From NCBI GenBank assembly GCA_963210315.1, contig OY723318.1, positions 558,001-622,000 on the forward strand: DNA of 64,000 bases, read 5' to 3'. Both the position numbers and the translations under genes were made by a program. Positions 31,711 to 42,988 of the stretch are shown one piece after another; position 1 is the stretch's first letter, and each line of letters begins with the position of its first letter. The stretch comes from Rhynchopus euleeides (Eukaryota; Euglenozoa; Diplonemea; Diplonemida; Diplonemidae). The notes beneath the pieces were generated by a model. It saw only the letters and a program-made list of their open reading frames with translations, searched no databases and was not told where the DNA came from.

Positions 31711-32189
31711 AAGGGGTCAATCGCGATTCCGCGAGTCGAAGATTCCGCACTTTTGGGTCACTTTCAGGTGATGTCAGGTCCCTGGAGTGACCGCAGATAG
31801 CCCATTTTCAGGGTGGGAGCCCTACTCGTACGTCACCCAGATTCAGCCCAAACCCGTGCACCCAGGGTGCACGGTCGCCGGGAGCGCGCGGGCACCCGGA
31901 AACAGGTCGCATTTGCGCGCGCTGCCTGCACCCTGCACGGTGGGATCTTGTAAATTTTACATGTATAACTACAAGTATATACATGTATTATACATGTAAA
32001 ATACTTGCATGTCAACTATTATACATGTATAATACTTGCATGTCAACTATTATACATGTATAATACATGTATATGCCTGAAATATACATGTAAAATACAT
32101 GTATATCAAGTAAAAATACATGTATAATACTTGCATGTCAACTATTATACATGTATCTTTACTTGATATACATGTATTTTACATGTATA

Positions 32190-32993
32190 CCGTAAACGGA
32201 AAAAGGGTGGACCGTAAAAATGTTCCAAGTTCCCAAAAAAAGGCCAAACGTTCCATCTTTTTTACGGTCCACCATTTATTGGGACTGAATATGGAAAAGA
32301 CAATGCGATTTTCGCCCGCGGGCTGGTGGGTTGCGGGGCGCGGACTGCGGCCTCCACGCCGCAGACACCCACACGTAGGCCTCCCGACCTCCCAGCTTTG
32401 GACCCTCCCTCCACAACCGCAACCAACACCAGCAAGAGAAGCAAGTCCTCCCTGTGTGTGGAAAGGACACGATCACCACCACTCACCTCGAGACTCACCC
32501 ACACACCTCGAGAAGTGTAGTACCATGCAAGGAGCGTTCCGGTAGAAGTAAAAGTAGAACCTGCTGCGCTAGCCCACATAAGCAGCCACGGTACGGCAGG
32601 GAGCGCAGACAGAAGCTGAGACCACCGGGCTCCCTCCAGATGTAAATTCGTGAATCAGTGCCCGGAAAATCCAGGGAAATCGTACTCCTTTAGTGTAGTA
32701 CACCCTGCAGTAACTGTGGGAGAGCAGTTCCGGACGAGGTGAGCGCACACTCTGTGTTGAGGCCCTGTGGTGTTAATCCTGCAGCTTCAGTCGTGCGATT
32801 TCCTTGGTTCCTTCTCGACTTCGTCGCGAAAGAACTCGTAAAAGAAACCGCCAAGTCCACTATCCCAACCGTAAAATAGGTGGACCGTAAAAATGTTCCA
32901 AGTTCCGGAAAAATCCCATTTGTTCCATCTTTTTTACGGTCCACCTATAGTACGGTTCACCTTTATTACGGTCCACAATATTTCCGTTTACGG
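32190..32993 (+). mobile_element. MITE with CCGTAAACGG ends, copy 1 (804 bp)
   Basis: Flanked by TA on both sides. Ends are CCGTAAACGGAAA and TTTCCGTTTACGG. Subterminal GGTGGACCGTAAAAATG hairpins occur at both ends. About 97% identical to 33676-34485. Confidence 0.85.
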
Positions 32994-33150
32994 TATTTCA
33001 TGCATTTACATGTATTTTACATGTATAATACTTGTCATGCAAGTATTATACATGTAAAATACTTGCATGACAAGTAAAATACTTGCATGCAAGTAAAATA
33101 CATGTATTTTACTTGCATGCAAGTATTTTACTTGTCATGCAAGTATTATA

Positions 33151-33495
33151 CCGTATACGTAAATATTATGGAACGTAAATATTATGGAACGGGCCCATTT
33201 TTGGCCGGTCCGTTCCATAATATTTACGTTCCAAAATATTTACAGGGCCAGTTGGGGACTCGGTGGTGAGGATGGCTTGGCTCAGGAATCGCGCGAAAAG
33301 TGCACGAGTAGGTCCCGTCAGGGACTCTGTATGCCGTCCGATCACCTGGTCCAAGTCCCCGAGTCGCAGAAAGCCCTGTAAATATTATGGAACGAAAAAA
33401 ATCTGGAACGCCAACCCACCAGCGTTCCAAAATATTTACGTTCCATAATATTTACGTTCCATAATATTTACGTTCCAAAATATTTACGTATACGG
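33151..33495 (+). mobile_element. MITE with CCGTATACG ends, copy 1 (345 bp)
   Basis: TA-flanked. Ends are CCGTATACGTAAATATT and its complement, with AATATTATGGAACGTA repeats inside. A second copy lies inverted at 55127-55455. Confidence 0.85.
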
Positions 33496-33675
33496 TACAT
33501 GTATTTTACTTGTCATGCAAGTATTTTACATGTATAATACTTGCATGACAAGTATTATACATGTAAAATACATGTAAATGCATGAAATATACATGTAAAA
33601 TACATGTATATCAAGTAAAGATACATGTATAATAGTTGACATGCAAGTATTATACATGTATTTTTACTTGATATA

Positions 33676-34485
33676 CCGTAAACGGAAAAAGGGTGGACCG
33701 TAAAAATGTTCCAAGTTCCCAAAAAAAGGCCAAACGTTCCATCTTTTTTACGGTCCACCATTTATTGGGACTGAATATGGAAAAGACAATGCGTTTTTCG
33801 CCCGCGGGCTGGTGGGTTGCGGGGCGCGGACTGCGGCCTCCACGCCGCAGACACCCACACGTAGGCCTCCCGACCTCCCAGCTTTGGACCCTCCCTCCAC
33901 CACCGCAACCAACACCAGCAAGAGAAGCAAGTCCTCCCTGCGTGTGGAAAAGGCACGATCACCACCACTCACCTCGAGACTCACCCACCACCACACCTCG
34001 AGAAGTGTAGTACCATGCAAGGAGCATTCCGGTAGAAGTAAAAGTAGAACCTGCTGCACGAGCCCACAAAAGCAGCCACAGTACGGCAGGGCGCGCAGAC
34101 AGAAGCTGAGACCACCGGGCTCCCTCCAGATGTAAATTCGTGAATCAGTGCCCGGAAAATTAAGGGAAATCGTACTCCTTTAGTGTAGTACACCCTGCAG
34201 TAACTGTGGGAGAACAGTTCCCGGACGATGGTGAGCGCACACTCTGTGCTGAGGCCCTGTGGTGTTAATCCTGCAGCTTCAGTCGTACGATTTCCTTGGT
34301 TCCTTCGCGACTTCGTCGCGAAGGAACTCGTAAAAAAAACCGCCAAGTCCACGATCCCAACCGTAAAATAGGTGGACCGTAAAAATGTTCCAAGTTCCGG
34401 AAAAATCCCATTTGTTCCATCTTTTTTACGGTCCACCTATAGTACGGTTCACCTTTATTACGGTCCACAATATTTCCGTTTACGG
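33676..34485 (+). mobile_element. MITE with CCGTAAACGG ends, copy 2 (810 bp)
   Basis: Near-identical direct copy of 32190-32993, also TA-flanked and also inside the ACATGTA array. Confidence 0.85.
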
Positions 34486-35249
34486 TACATGTATTTTACA
34501 TGTATATTTCAGGCATATACATGTATTATACATGTATAATAGTTGACATGCAAGTATTATACATGTATAATACATGTATATACTTGTAGTTATACATGTA
34601 AAATTTACAAGATCCCACCGTGTGCACGCCAGCCCCCCCCCCCCCCCTAGGGGGGGGTCACTGCTAAGGAAAAGTGGTAGACAAACAGCAATTTTTCCGA
34701 CACCCTCATTCCGACCCCCGGAGAGCCTATTTTGAACGATTTGAACGATTTTTGGCCGTGCTCGTAGCATTCCCCGTTGAGGGGGTCGCTATTTCGTGTT
34801 CTCCTGGCCGCACGGAGGCATTGCCTTACGTCGCCTCTTCCTCTTTTCCTTTGGTGGTGTGTTGGTCTGGCACAGAGGGCGGGACCGTGCTGATATGCAC
34901 AGTGACGACTCTCCCTTTTGTTTTGTGCCCGCCTCCACCGAGATTCGGCTGATGCCTCTCAGACTGGGGGCGGGCGGTCGCCGACCCTTTTCTGTACGAG
35001 GTTTTCCACAGGCTGCACACCTGCCCCGCGGCTGTGTGGCAGTCTTCGCGGAGTGCAATGCGAAGGTCTGGCCTGACGTGGTGTGACTATTTAGACTCCA
35101 GGTGTCTCCACCCTTCCTGGTCTGGGGAGCCTCGGTACCCAAGCAGTTTTCGGTCATGCCCTGGACCACGGCCGTGCTAGACTCCTGGTGCAGGCACCCG
35201 TCATGGTCCGGGGACGGCCCCCCCAGGCAGTTTAACGTCTTACCCAGGA

Positions 35250-36490
35250 CCTTTTTTTTTTTTCCCTCTTGTGTCCCATGCCTTGTTTGCAGTGATCGCA
35301 TTGTTGGCCATCCTTGCTGTAGTTCGGCATGCCGCCCTTCCCACCTTCCCCCACCCCCTCCCCGGCGGTTTTGCTCTCCGTGTGGTTTGGTGGTACTGGT
35401 GAGCCATCTGGGGAAAGAACCTTGACAATCCCGGGCCGGCAGTACGTTCGTCACCCCCACGGGCTCGGCCGGTTTCTAAACCTTTAGGCAATCTACGTCC
35501 GCAGGCCAAGAACCCGGTGTGCAGATGCACGTTGGGAGCCCCCTGAAGTCCGCACACGCCCTCTCTGAGTAGTCCCCGACCAAGCGCTGGCCTCTCTGAC
35601 CGACTACCATGCCGCCGCAGGCCAAGAACCCGGTGTGCCGAAGCACATTGGGAGCCCCCTGAAGTCAACACAGCACCCCGCCAGTGGCTCCAGCTGTCCC
35701 TCCCCATGTCAGAGTTGACGGAAAAAGGCGGACCCTCTTTTGTCCCAGTGCTCCGTGCTATGCACTGGGACCCCGTTGCCCAGGCGGACCAGCCTGGGGG
35801 AGCCCTCGGGGTGTGGGGTTGAGTTTTACGACTTCCCTAGGTCTTAGGTAGTTTAAGGTCGTGCCCAGGACAACTTTTTTTTTCCCTCTTGTGTCCCATG
35901 CCTTGTTTGCAGTGATCGCATTGTTGGCCATCCTTGCTGTAGTTCGGCATGCCGCCCTTCCCACCTTCCCCCACCCCCTCCCCGGCGGTTTTGCTCTCCG
36001 TGTGGTTTGGTGGTACTGGTGAGCCATCTGGGGAAAGAACCTTGACAATCCCGGGCCGGCAGTACGTTCGTCACCCCCACGGGCTCGGCCGGTTTCTAAA
36101 CCTTTAGGCAATCTACGTCCGCAGGCCAAGAACCCGGTGTGCAGATGCACGTTGGGAGCCCCCTGAAGTCCGCACACGCCCTCTCTGAGTAGTCCCCGAC
36201 CAAGCGCTGGCCTCTCTGACCGACTACCATGCCGCCGCAGGCCAAGAACCCGGTGTGCCGAAGCACATTGGGAGCCCCCTGAAGTCAACACAGCACCCCG
36301 CCAGTGGCTCCAGCTGTCCCTCCCCATGTCAGAGTTGACGGAAAAAGGCGGACCCTCTTTTGTCCCAGTGCTCCGTGCTATGCACTGGGACCCCGTTGCC
36401 CAGGCGGACCAGCCTGGGGGAGCCCTCGGGGTGTGGGGTTGAGTTTTACGACTTCCCTAGGTCTTAGGTAGTTTAAGGTCGTGCCCAGGA

Positions 36491-36492
<2 letters not shown>
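35250..36492 (-). repeat. 620-bp tandem duplication with poly-T junctions
   Basis: Two copies about 620 bp apart (35263-35874 and 35884-36492), nearly identical. Each is preceded on the + strand by T runs of about 13 and 10, and each ends GTTTAAGGTCGTGCCCAGGA. A third, partial end precedes 35250. Read on the - strand, each unit ends in poly-A, as tandem retroposed copies would. Within each unit, GCAGGCCAAGAACCCGGTGT is repeated about 117 bp apart. Confidence 0.75.

Positions 36493-36536
<44 letters not shown>
36493..36536. repeat. Poly-T tract of about 44
   Basis: A very long T homopolymer at the end of the second 620-bp unit. It could be the poly-A tail of a - strand retroposed unit whose body lies at 36537 onward. 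Confidence 0.8.
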
Positions 36537-36537
<1 letters not shown>

Positions 36538-37607
36538 GGTATCTGTTGGCCGATATGTGGTGGAAAACAGGTTTTAGGCCCATTTCGGTGATTTTTGACA
36601 CCCGGGAAGGCATTTTTCGCCCATTTTCATTTTTCCTACCAGAACTTGTACCTCGGGGTAGTAGCGTGGCTTCGTCATTTTTTGACTACAACCACTGGGA
36701 GAGGCATTGTATCAAGTTCCGCATACATATCGTCCAGGAGGTTCTCCTGGAGCTCAAGTATGGTGAATTCATCCTGGTGGAGCCCGCTCTCCTCGTCGCG
36801 ATCCATCAATTCAGCACCCCGTTTCCTTCCCAGGAAGCTGCGGATCTCGCCCTGTTTGTGGGTCAAGTATCTCCCGGAACGCTTCCTGGGCAGTTGTCTG
36901 GGGACGCGGTAGCTTCGCAAATGCGCGCACACCCTCTGCCGAGGGTACAGGAGGATTTCCCCACCTCAGTATTCACTATTCCGCTTGTGTTGACCTGTGC
37001 GAGTGCAGTCACCGTTGAGGCTGTACACTGAAAGCGGCTGATCAGCTGTACTGTCACTGACGAGAGGAGACCCTCCAGCCAGTCGTGCACCACACCTGTT
37101 TGAATTCGATCCACACCGACCTCGGCTCACGTCAGCACTAGGGTGCGAGCGCTGCAGTGGAGTATGTGTTCGTACAGGGGCAACCGTGCCACCTGTGCTG
37201 CACCTTCACCACGGTGTGCTTCCGGTACAACAACCGGTAGGTACCTTCTTGTGCGATATCTGCGACCTGCAGCACCGCCATCTCACAGCAGGGCTTGCAC
37301 CGCTGTTCCGATAGACTCCACAGGAACCTCTCGGCAGCTTTGAAGGGTGGAACAGAGCTTTTCTTGGCCCATTGCATGTTGATCGCGACGAGACCTTGCC
37401 CACGGGGGGTAGGCAAGGTACAAGTTGTGGTATGGAAAATTAGGATGGGGTCTGAGAGGGTAACAAGGCCACAGATCATGTTGTAGTGGGGGTATTTCCG
37501 GGTTCCGACACATTCTGGACCGGTTTTTCATATTTTTTTGGCCCAAAAATGACCTCCGAGGGAAAGTGGAATTTTGGGGTTTGTCCCCCCCAGTGACCCC
37601 CCCCCTA

Positions 37608-38054
37608 CCCCCCCCCCCCCCCCCCGACGTTCACGACCCCCCAGAAAATTACCCCAGCCCCTGATTCCACCCCGCACCTGCTCCAGCCAAGCGGGACCCA
37701 CCTGCAGCATATAAAAAAAAGGCGAAGGGTTTACCTCCCGCCCCTGCATCTCCCTGCGGCCTCTGCTCTGCTGACCCTCCCTCACCCCCCCCCCTCCTTC
37801 CCCGCCCACTCTGTTTGCTCCAGTTACCCCCCTCCCATTAACCCCTATATACCGGTAGGTACAGGTGGTGCTCGTGTTGTTCAAGATGACGGATTCGGTG
37901 GTCGAAAAGGGCTGTGAACTGATGCCGTCAAAACATGGGGGGCAAGCCAGGGGTGTGGCAGGTGTGTATCTCCCGTCACTGCAAGGAAAAGGAGAAAATT
38001 CGCGTGTGTCCTCTGTGTCTGTGTTTTGTGATGTGGTGTCTATGTGAATCCAAT
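37608..38054. other. Intergenic, C-rich
   Basis: C run at 37608-37625, then pyrimidine-rich sequence to 37840. No gene seen. Confidence 0.4.
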
Positions 38055-38163
38055 GGAGGCCCTCGCTACCAGGTGTGACTGAGTGAGAACACGTGAGACA
38101 CGGCTCACTTCCCCTCACTGACTGACGGGATGTGACGAGCTGTGACTGGTAGCGAGGGCCCCC
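38055..38163. mobile_element. Foldback MITE with GCCCTCGCTACCAG ends, copy 2
   Basis: Same element as 28362-28461. CCAATG occurs on both sides and may be the target duplication. Confidence 0.8.
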
Positions 38164-38998
38164 AATGTGCTTCATTATATTGGCAGTAGAGAGGCACACC
38201 AAGAGCGGGGTAGTGCCCACTCGGTGTGTGATCTCTGCCACTCCAATGCAGTACTCATGTGTGTGTGTGTTTTGTCAGAGCAACGTGGTTATTTACATTC
38301 GTTCTAACTAAACAAACAGGCAAGCACCCCCCCCCCCCCCAAAAAAAAAGCTCCAAACCAAAAACAAAACAACCGATCCTCGGGTGGGCAGCGTTCGGGG
38401 CCCCCCTCGGCAACACGAACCGCCATGCAGCAGGGGACGCCGTTCCTCACGAAAAATAAAACAAAAGAATGCAACGCAACCTCCAAAGAAGAGAACTAGG
38501 GGCCTTCTTCGCACAGCGAGCATCTGACGGGACCCTCCCATATCCCCCCCCCCCCCCTGTCTTTTCGCTGACAGAAAGGGTGGCATAACGACCCCCTTCC
38601 TGGCCCAGTGACGGCATCATTTACACGGGTGGTGCTCGCAGACGCGACTGCGTGGTGCGGGGGTGAGTTGCAGTTACACAGGCAGTCGGATGGGGTATAG
38701 GGGGGTGGGGGGTGTGGGTGTGGGTGGGGCTGTGTGCCGTTGGCTTGCATACCCCCCGCGACTGCCCTTGCGCTATTTTCATGGCAAACCCTGGCGAGAG
38801 GGGAGGGGAGGGGGGGCAAAGCGCAAAGCGCAAAAAAAAATACAGCAGCAGCAAGGGAAGTAATGTGCCCCCTCCACCACCACCACCACCCCCCCTCCCC
38901 TTGACACCGTGAAGGCAAGCGCCAAAACCAGAGATTTGTTTCGCTCAACGAAAAGTATCCCGGATGTGCCGATTTTTTTTTGCAGTTGCCGGGCAGGG
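38164..38998. other. Intergenic with homopolymer runs
   Basis: C/A runs near 38327-38350, a C run at 38548, G-rich tracts near 38695-38730 and a CCA tract at 38868-38890. No gene is supported. Confidence 0.4.
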
Positions 38999-39706
38999 CA
39001 GGGCATTAGTTTGACCTTCCCGACGGAGCCTGAAACCTGGTTACCCTGGTTATGACCCACCAAATTTTTTCGCTCGGGCGCTTCGCGCCCGAGCGCCTCC
39101 TGCGCCGTTGTGACCGTGGCGTGCTATTATCTGTCTCCCCACCCCCAGGTTATGTATAGTCTCTACTTCCCCCGGGTTTGTGAGAGGTGTCAGACACAGC
39201 ACACAATTCGCGCTGGTGCCAGGAGGATAACCCATCTACACGCGTGGAGTTGCGCCCCGGGTTTCCCACCACCCATGGTGTTGCACCAGTCAGTGGCGAA
39301 GGACACGACGCGGTTCCAGAAGCTGTCCCCAGAGATTCTGTCTGCTCCAGCAGAATGCCGCAGATGTTGGCCGCATTCCGGCTGTTGCAGTCTTGCGGCA
39401 CGTTACGGGTCGATCACACACGAATCCGGGTCGCATGCTGGCTCACCTTCGTCGTGGCCTGGGTTTCGTCGGTGAGGGACGGCGCAGAAGGGGGCTGTGC
39501 AATCTTGGCCTGCATCTGCCGCCGAATGACAGATGCAGGTCGTGTCGTACTATTGCTGCTTGGTGGGGCTAGCGCAGCAGGTTATTTGGTAAGGGAAACC
39601 CCCGGTTCCGAGCCAGATTTTTGACTTTTTTTTATTTTTTAAAATAACCAGGTTTCTCCAAATCCTGGTTATCATAACCGGATAACCAGCCCAAACTAAT
39701 GCCCTG
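38999..39706. mobile_element. Non-autonomous hAT-like element, 8-bp TSD GGGCAGGG
   Basis: Ends are CAGGGCATTAGTTTG and CAAACTAATGCCCTG, with GGGCAGGG duplicated exactly (38991-38998 and 39707-39714). It contains a GCTCGGGCGCTTCGCGCCCGA hairpin near 39072 and shares internal segments with the element at 28517-29696. No transposase. Confidence 0.85.
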
Positions 39707-39714
39707 GGGCAGGG

Positions 39715-40100
39715 GGGGGGGTTTGTTCCTCGCCCCTTGTTTATCATAGCGAAGGGATCACGATTATCCACTGCCGCTGTACACCACACACACACTAGGC
39801 ACCCCCACCTCCTGAGCAGGAGCGCATAAAACTGTCAGCTCATCGCACAACCGGACCGGCTGTGACCTTCTCCCGCCTCCCTGCTGCCTTTCCAGTGACT
39901 TGATCAGAGCAGACCGGGCGCCTGTACACGTCGGCTTTTATCTCCGCCGCCGCCCCTCCCCTCCCCCACCCACCCTGCCATCGTAGACCGGGAGAGGAAT
40001 CCTCCCTCCCCACACCCACGGCACCGACTCGTTCTCGGCCCCGTACCCACCCTGCATCCTCCCACCCCCGCCCCTTTTCCCACCCGCGCTATCCGCTGCA
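39715..40100. other. Upstream region of the GDP-mannose transporter
   Basis: Pyrimidine-rich leader (39940-40085) directly before the ATG at 40101. No core promoter motif recognised. Confidence 0.4.
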
Positions 40101-42988
40101 ATGTTCGACAAGATGGTCACGGTGTTCGGGAAGGCGACTGTGTGGGAGACAATCTTCTCGGTGTGCGCCTACAGCACATGCTCCATATCGATGGTTATCC
40201 TCAACAAGCTGGTGATCGGGACGCACCACATCAACTACCCGACAGCGCTGCTGTTCTTCCAGGCGCTTTCCGCCTGGATCCTGGTGGCGGTCCTTAAGAA
40301 GTTTGGCTATGTGGAATTCCCTAGCATGGACCGCGCCCTCACGCTCAAATGGCTCCCGCTGACTGCCTTGTTTGTGGGGATGCTTGCGACGTCCATGCTG
40401 GGGCTTCGCACCATGTCTGTGCAGATCACGGTTCTGATCAAGAACCTCGCCCTCGTGCTGATCGCCATTGGGTATGGTGAGACAAGGGGAATCGCATTGG
40501 GGTGGCTGTGGGTTGCGTGAGTGGGTGGGTGAGTGGTCTCATGACTGTTGCCTTTGCCTGCTATTATCCGCATCGCCTGCAAATCTGCGATGCCCCCCCC
40601 CCCCCCCCCCCTTAGGGGGGGTCATAAGCCCCCCTAAAAACGTACAAATACCAAAAATTTCAACATACCATCAGAACCGCCCTAATACCTGATCTGACCC
40701 GAAAATCCGACCCATACCCCCCCGGAAACCGTCTGGAGCCCACTTGTGACACCTGATGCGCACTTTTGTGATGATTTTTTGGGGTCCTAAAAAATGTACC
40801 TCAGTTTCGTACCTTGCCTTTGTACCTGAACCACTCCCGACCGCAATATTTCGTTCTTTGCCTTTTCTGCGGTGGTTCCGGCTCAGGTGGCACGATGTTG
40901 CCTCCCCAGTGCCTCGGCAAGGTCTTTCTTGTACCTGATTGGTGGGAATGTTGTGTTGTTGCGCCAGCTGAATGAGTTCAGCCACCTTCTGGGTGTAGTA
41001 CACCACGCAGTCTCAACAGCACGTATGAGAGTGTACCATGTGAGGACTCAACAAAGTCATTGGATAGGCATCTGCCTGCCGACTCAACCCCCACAGTGCG
41101 ACCGCAAGATCGTCAGGGATGTCTCAACGCCAGGGGAATACTCTCCCCTGGCGTTGTACAACCCTACTCTTAATCCTCGGGTCCTCTCCTGGAGGCGGTG
41201 GTGGCGGGCCCGCAACGCTTCGTACTTCCGGTACGGACTGGGGTAGTCTGCCCGGCTGACCCGCTCATCGCTTCCTAGATCATCTGCTGCTCTGGAGCTG
41301 CCATCACTCACTGCCCACATCAGTTGGTGTAGGGGTAGGAGCAGGAGGAGTGGGAGGAGTAGGAGTGCAGGTGACATCTTTCTTGGCCAGCAAGGAACGC
41401 CGCTTTTCGCACGTGCGTGCAGTTGATGCACCACTGCATATATCTGTCGTCACCACGTCCCACTCGCTCTCCTATGTACCCAGCCCGACGGAGCGCCCGA
41501 AATAATGTCGCCTCACGGATGTCGTGTGCCGTTTTCTTCTGACGCAGGTCTGCCACAACGCTCTCTGCCGGGACCCCGCACATCTCCCGTTTGGCGAGCG
41601 TCTTTCGAGCAAGGTACCCCTCTGCAGCAGCATCTGACACCTCTGCGAGGCCCTAGGCACACGGCATGTGTTGCTCGGCGTGCTGGGTGAGCGTAGTGAT
41701 ACCCTTTCCTTGCAAAGAACGAAATACTGCGGTCGGGAGTGGTTCAGGTACAAAGGCAAGGTACGAAACTGAGGTACATTTTTTAGGACCCCAAAAAATC
41801 ATCACAAAAGTGCGCATCAGGTGTCACAAGTGGGCTCCAGACGGTTTCCGGGGGGGTATGGGTCGGATTTTCGGGTCAGATCAGGTATTAGGGCGGTTCT
41901 GATGGTATGTTGAAAAATGTGGTTTTGTACGGGCTTATGACCCCCCCTACCCCCCCCCCCTGCATAACGAGTGAAGGGATGTCATATCCTGTTGCAATTC
42001 CTTCTGCTTCTGCTTCAATACCCCCCTCGTCCTCACACACACACACCTTACGCACAGCGACAACTTCTTCTTCGGGCACTACCTTGACAAGTGGACCCTC
42101 TTCGCGTTCTTCCTGATGATCCTCGGGTCGTACGTCGGGGCGCAGCAGGATGAGTTTGTCACATTCTGGGGTCTCTTCTGGAACTTCGCCAACGTGCTGT
42201 GCACCACGGGCTACCAGCTTTACATGAAGATGGTGCTGAACGACGCGAAAAAGACACTCGGCCGCTGGGGGCCGGTGTACTACAACAACCTCCTCGCCCT
42301 CCCCCCTCTGATCCCTGTGACGCTGTACACAGCAGGCGGGTGGTCGGAGAAGATCCAGGAGTCCAACGGTATGGCAGCCAGCAGCCACTTGATGCGGGCC
42401 GTTCTCTCCACTGCATCACACCACACACACAGAGATGGCGAAGCTGTGGCTCGTGCTGATGATGCTTGTCGGTGCCGTCATGACCATGGCCTCCTTCTGG
42501 TGCATGCGCATGACGTCCCCCACGACCTACAGTGTTGTGGGTGCCCTCAACAAGGTTCCCCTGGCTGTCATCAGCATGTTTGTGTTCGAGCAGTACCCTA
42601 CCACCTGGGGTGCGTATGGTATTATGATTGGTATGTTTGCACTGAGCCCAGATTCGGACCTTGGGTTTTTTCGGAAGGAGCCCTTCGGGGCGAGACGGTG
42701 TTAGTGCGTACTCTGTGTGCGGGATATGCCCGCAGCATTTTATTTGGAAGAGCGGCTACCTCCGGACAGCGTTCGGTTCCCTGCACACCACGCAGCAGCA
42801 GGCACCGTTCGGACGAAAACAATGATTTTTCCAGCCACTCGAAATATTTGTTTTGCACACAACCCATTCCAACAGCACTCGGTGGTGGTCTGATGTACAC
42901 TGTCGTCAACATGAGGGCGAGCACGAACCGCGCGATGCAGGAGAAGCGGGAAGCAGATGACATGGAGAACCAGAAGCCGCGTGTGTGA
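40101..42988 (+). CDS. GDP-mannose transporter (Vrg4/GONST type)
   Basis: Four exons with matched phases: 40101-40471, 42058-42368, 42433-42630, 42876-42988; 330 residues, the usual length for the family. Splicing gives LIAIGDNFFFGHYLDKWTL at junction 1, KIQESNEMAKLWLVL at junction 2 and GIMIALGGGLMYTVV at junction 3. About ten hydrophobic segments are present. YYNNLL near the end of exon 2 and GALNK in exon 3 are the two motifs that define GDP-mannose binding in Vrg4. The protein exchanges GDP-mannose for GMP across the Golgi membrane and so feeds lumenal mannosyltransferases. A Lys/Glu-rich C-terminal tail (EKREADDMENQKPRV) faces the cytosol. Intron 1 is 1586 bp because a transposon of about 1.3 kb sits in it. 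The reading frame is untouched, so the gene is probably functional. Confidence 0.9.
40615..41947. mobile_element. TA-flanked poly-C-inserted element, copy 2, inside transporter intron 1
   Basis: Same element as 15069-16596: ends TA-GGGGGGGTCATAAG and CTTATGACCCCCCC-TA, here flanked by runs of about 18 C on the left and 11 C on the right. Compared with copy 1 it lacks about 194 bp (equivalent to 15455-15648). Its ORF is broken by frameshifts. Confidence 0.85.
40850..41665 (-). pseudogene. Broken copy of the element's DNA-binding ORF
   Basis: The - strand still encodes YLARKTLAKREMCGVPAESV and ATLFRALRRAGYIG but shifts frame after CTHVRK. The second-exon region is partly deleted and also shifted. 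It is a decayed paralogue of 15300-16313. Confidence 0.65.

Larger units (their letters stand above)
31936..34622. mobile_element. CACGGTGG-ended element with ACATGTA arrays and three nested MITEs
   Basis: The left end is CACGGTGGGATCTTG and the right end CAAGATCCCACCGTG, with TG outside both. Inside are long arrays of ACATGTA, TTGCATG and TTGACATG palindromic units, roughly mirror-symmetric about the centre. Three TA-flanked MITEs interrupt the arrays: 32190-32993, 33151-33495 and 33676-34485. The first and third are near-identical direct copies. It shares its terminal CACGGTGG with 3580-10014 and 54945-57646. No protein-coding gene remains. Confidence 0.75.
34650..37605. mobile_element. TA-flanked poly-C-inserted element, 3 kb
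   Basis: The left end is TA-GGGGGGGGTCACTG after a run of about 14 C. The right end is CAGTGACCCCCCCCC-TA before another C run. The end structure is like the elements at 15069 and 40615. The interior holds a 620-bp tandem duplication punctuated by poly-T (35250-36536). On the - strand there are broken open frames, including a Cys-rich RCAACGKPR segment and a basic KRKRRRK tail (about 35020-34800). These may be remnants of a transposase, but I cannot assign a family. Confidence 0.7.

Noticed and set aside
32210-32280. Small protein conserved in both copies of the 804-bp MITE
   Set aside because: The frame covers only the inverted hairpin. Conservation reflects recent copying of DNA and not coding constraint.
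36546-37031. 161-codon + strand frame as a gene
   Set aside because: No recognisable domain. It lies inside the poly-C-inserted element, beside the poly-T tract. The - strand reads slightly better but is broken.
34800-37480. piggyBac transposase remnant on the - strand (RCAACGKPR, YRLLYRKHTVVKVQHRW)
   Set aside because: The resemblance is weak, the frames are scattered, and the element has TA rather than TTAA duplications.
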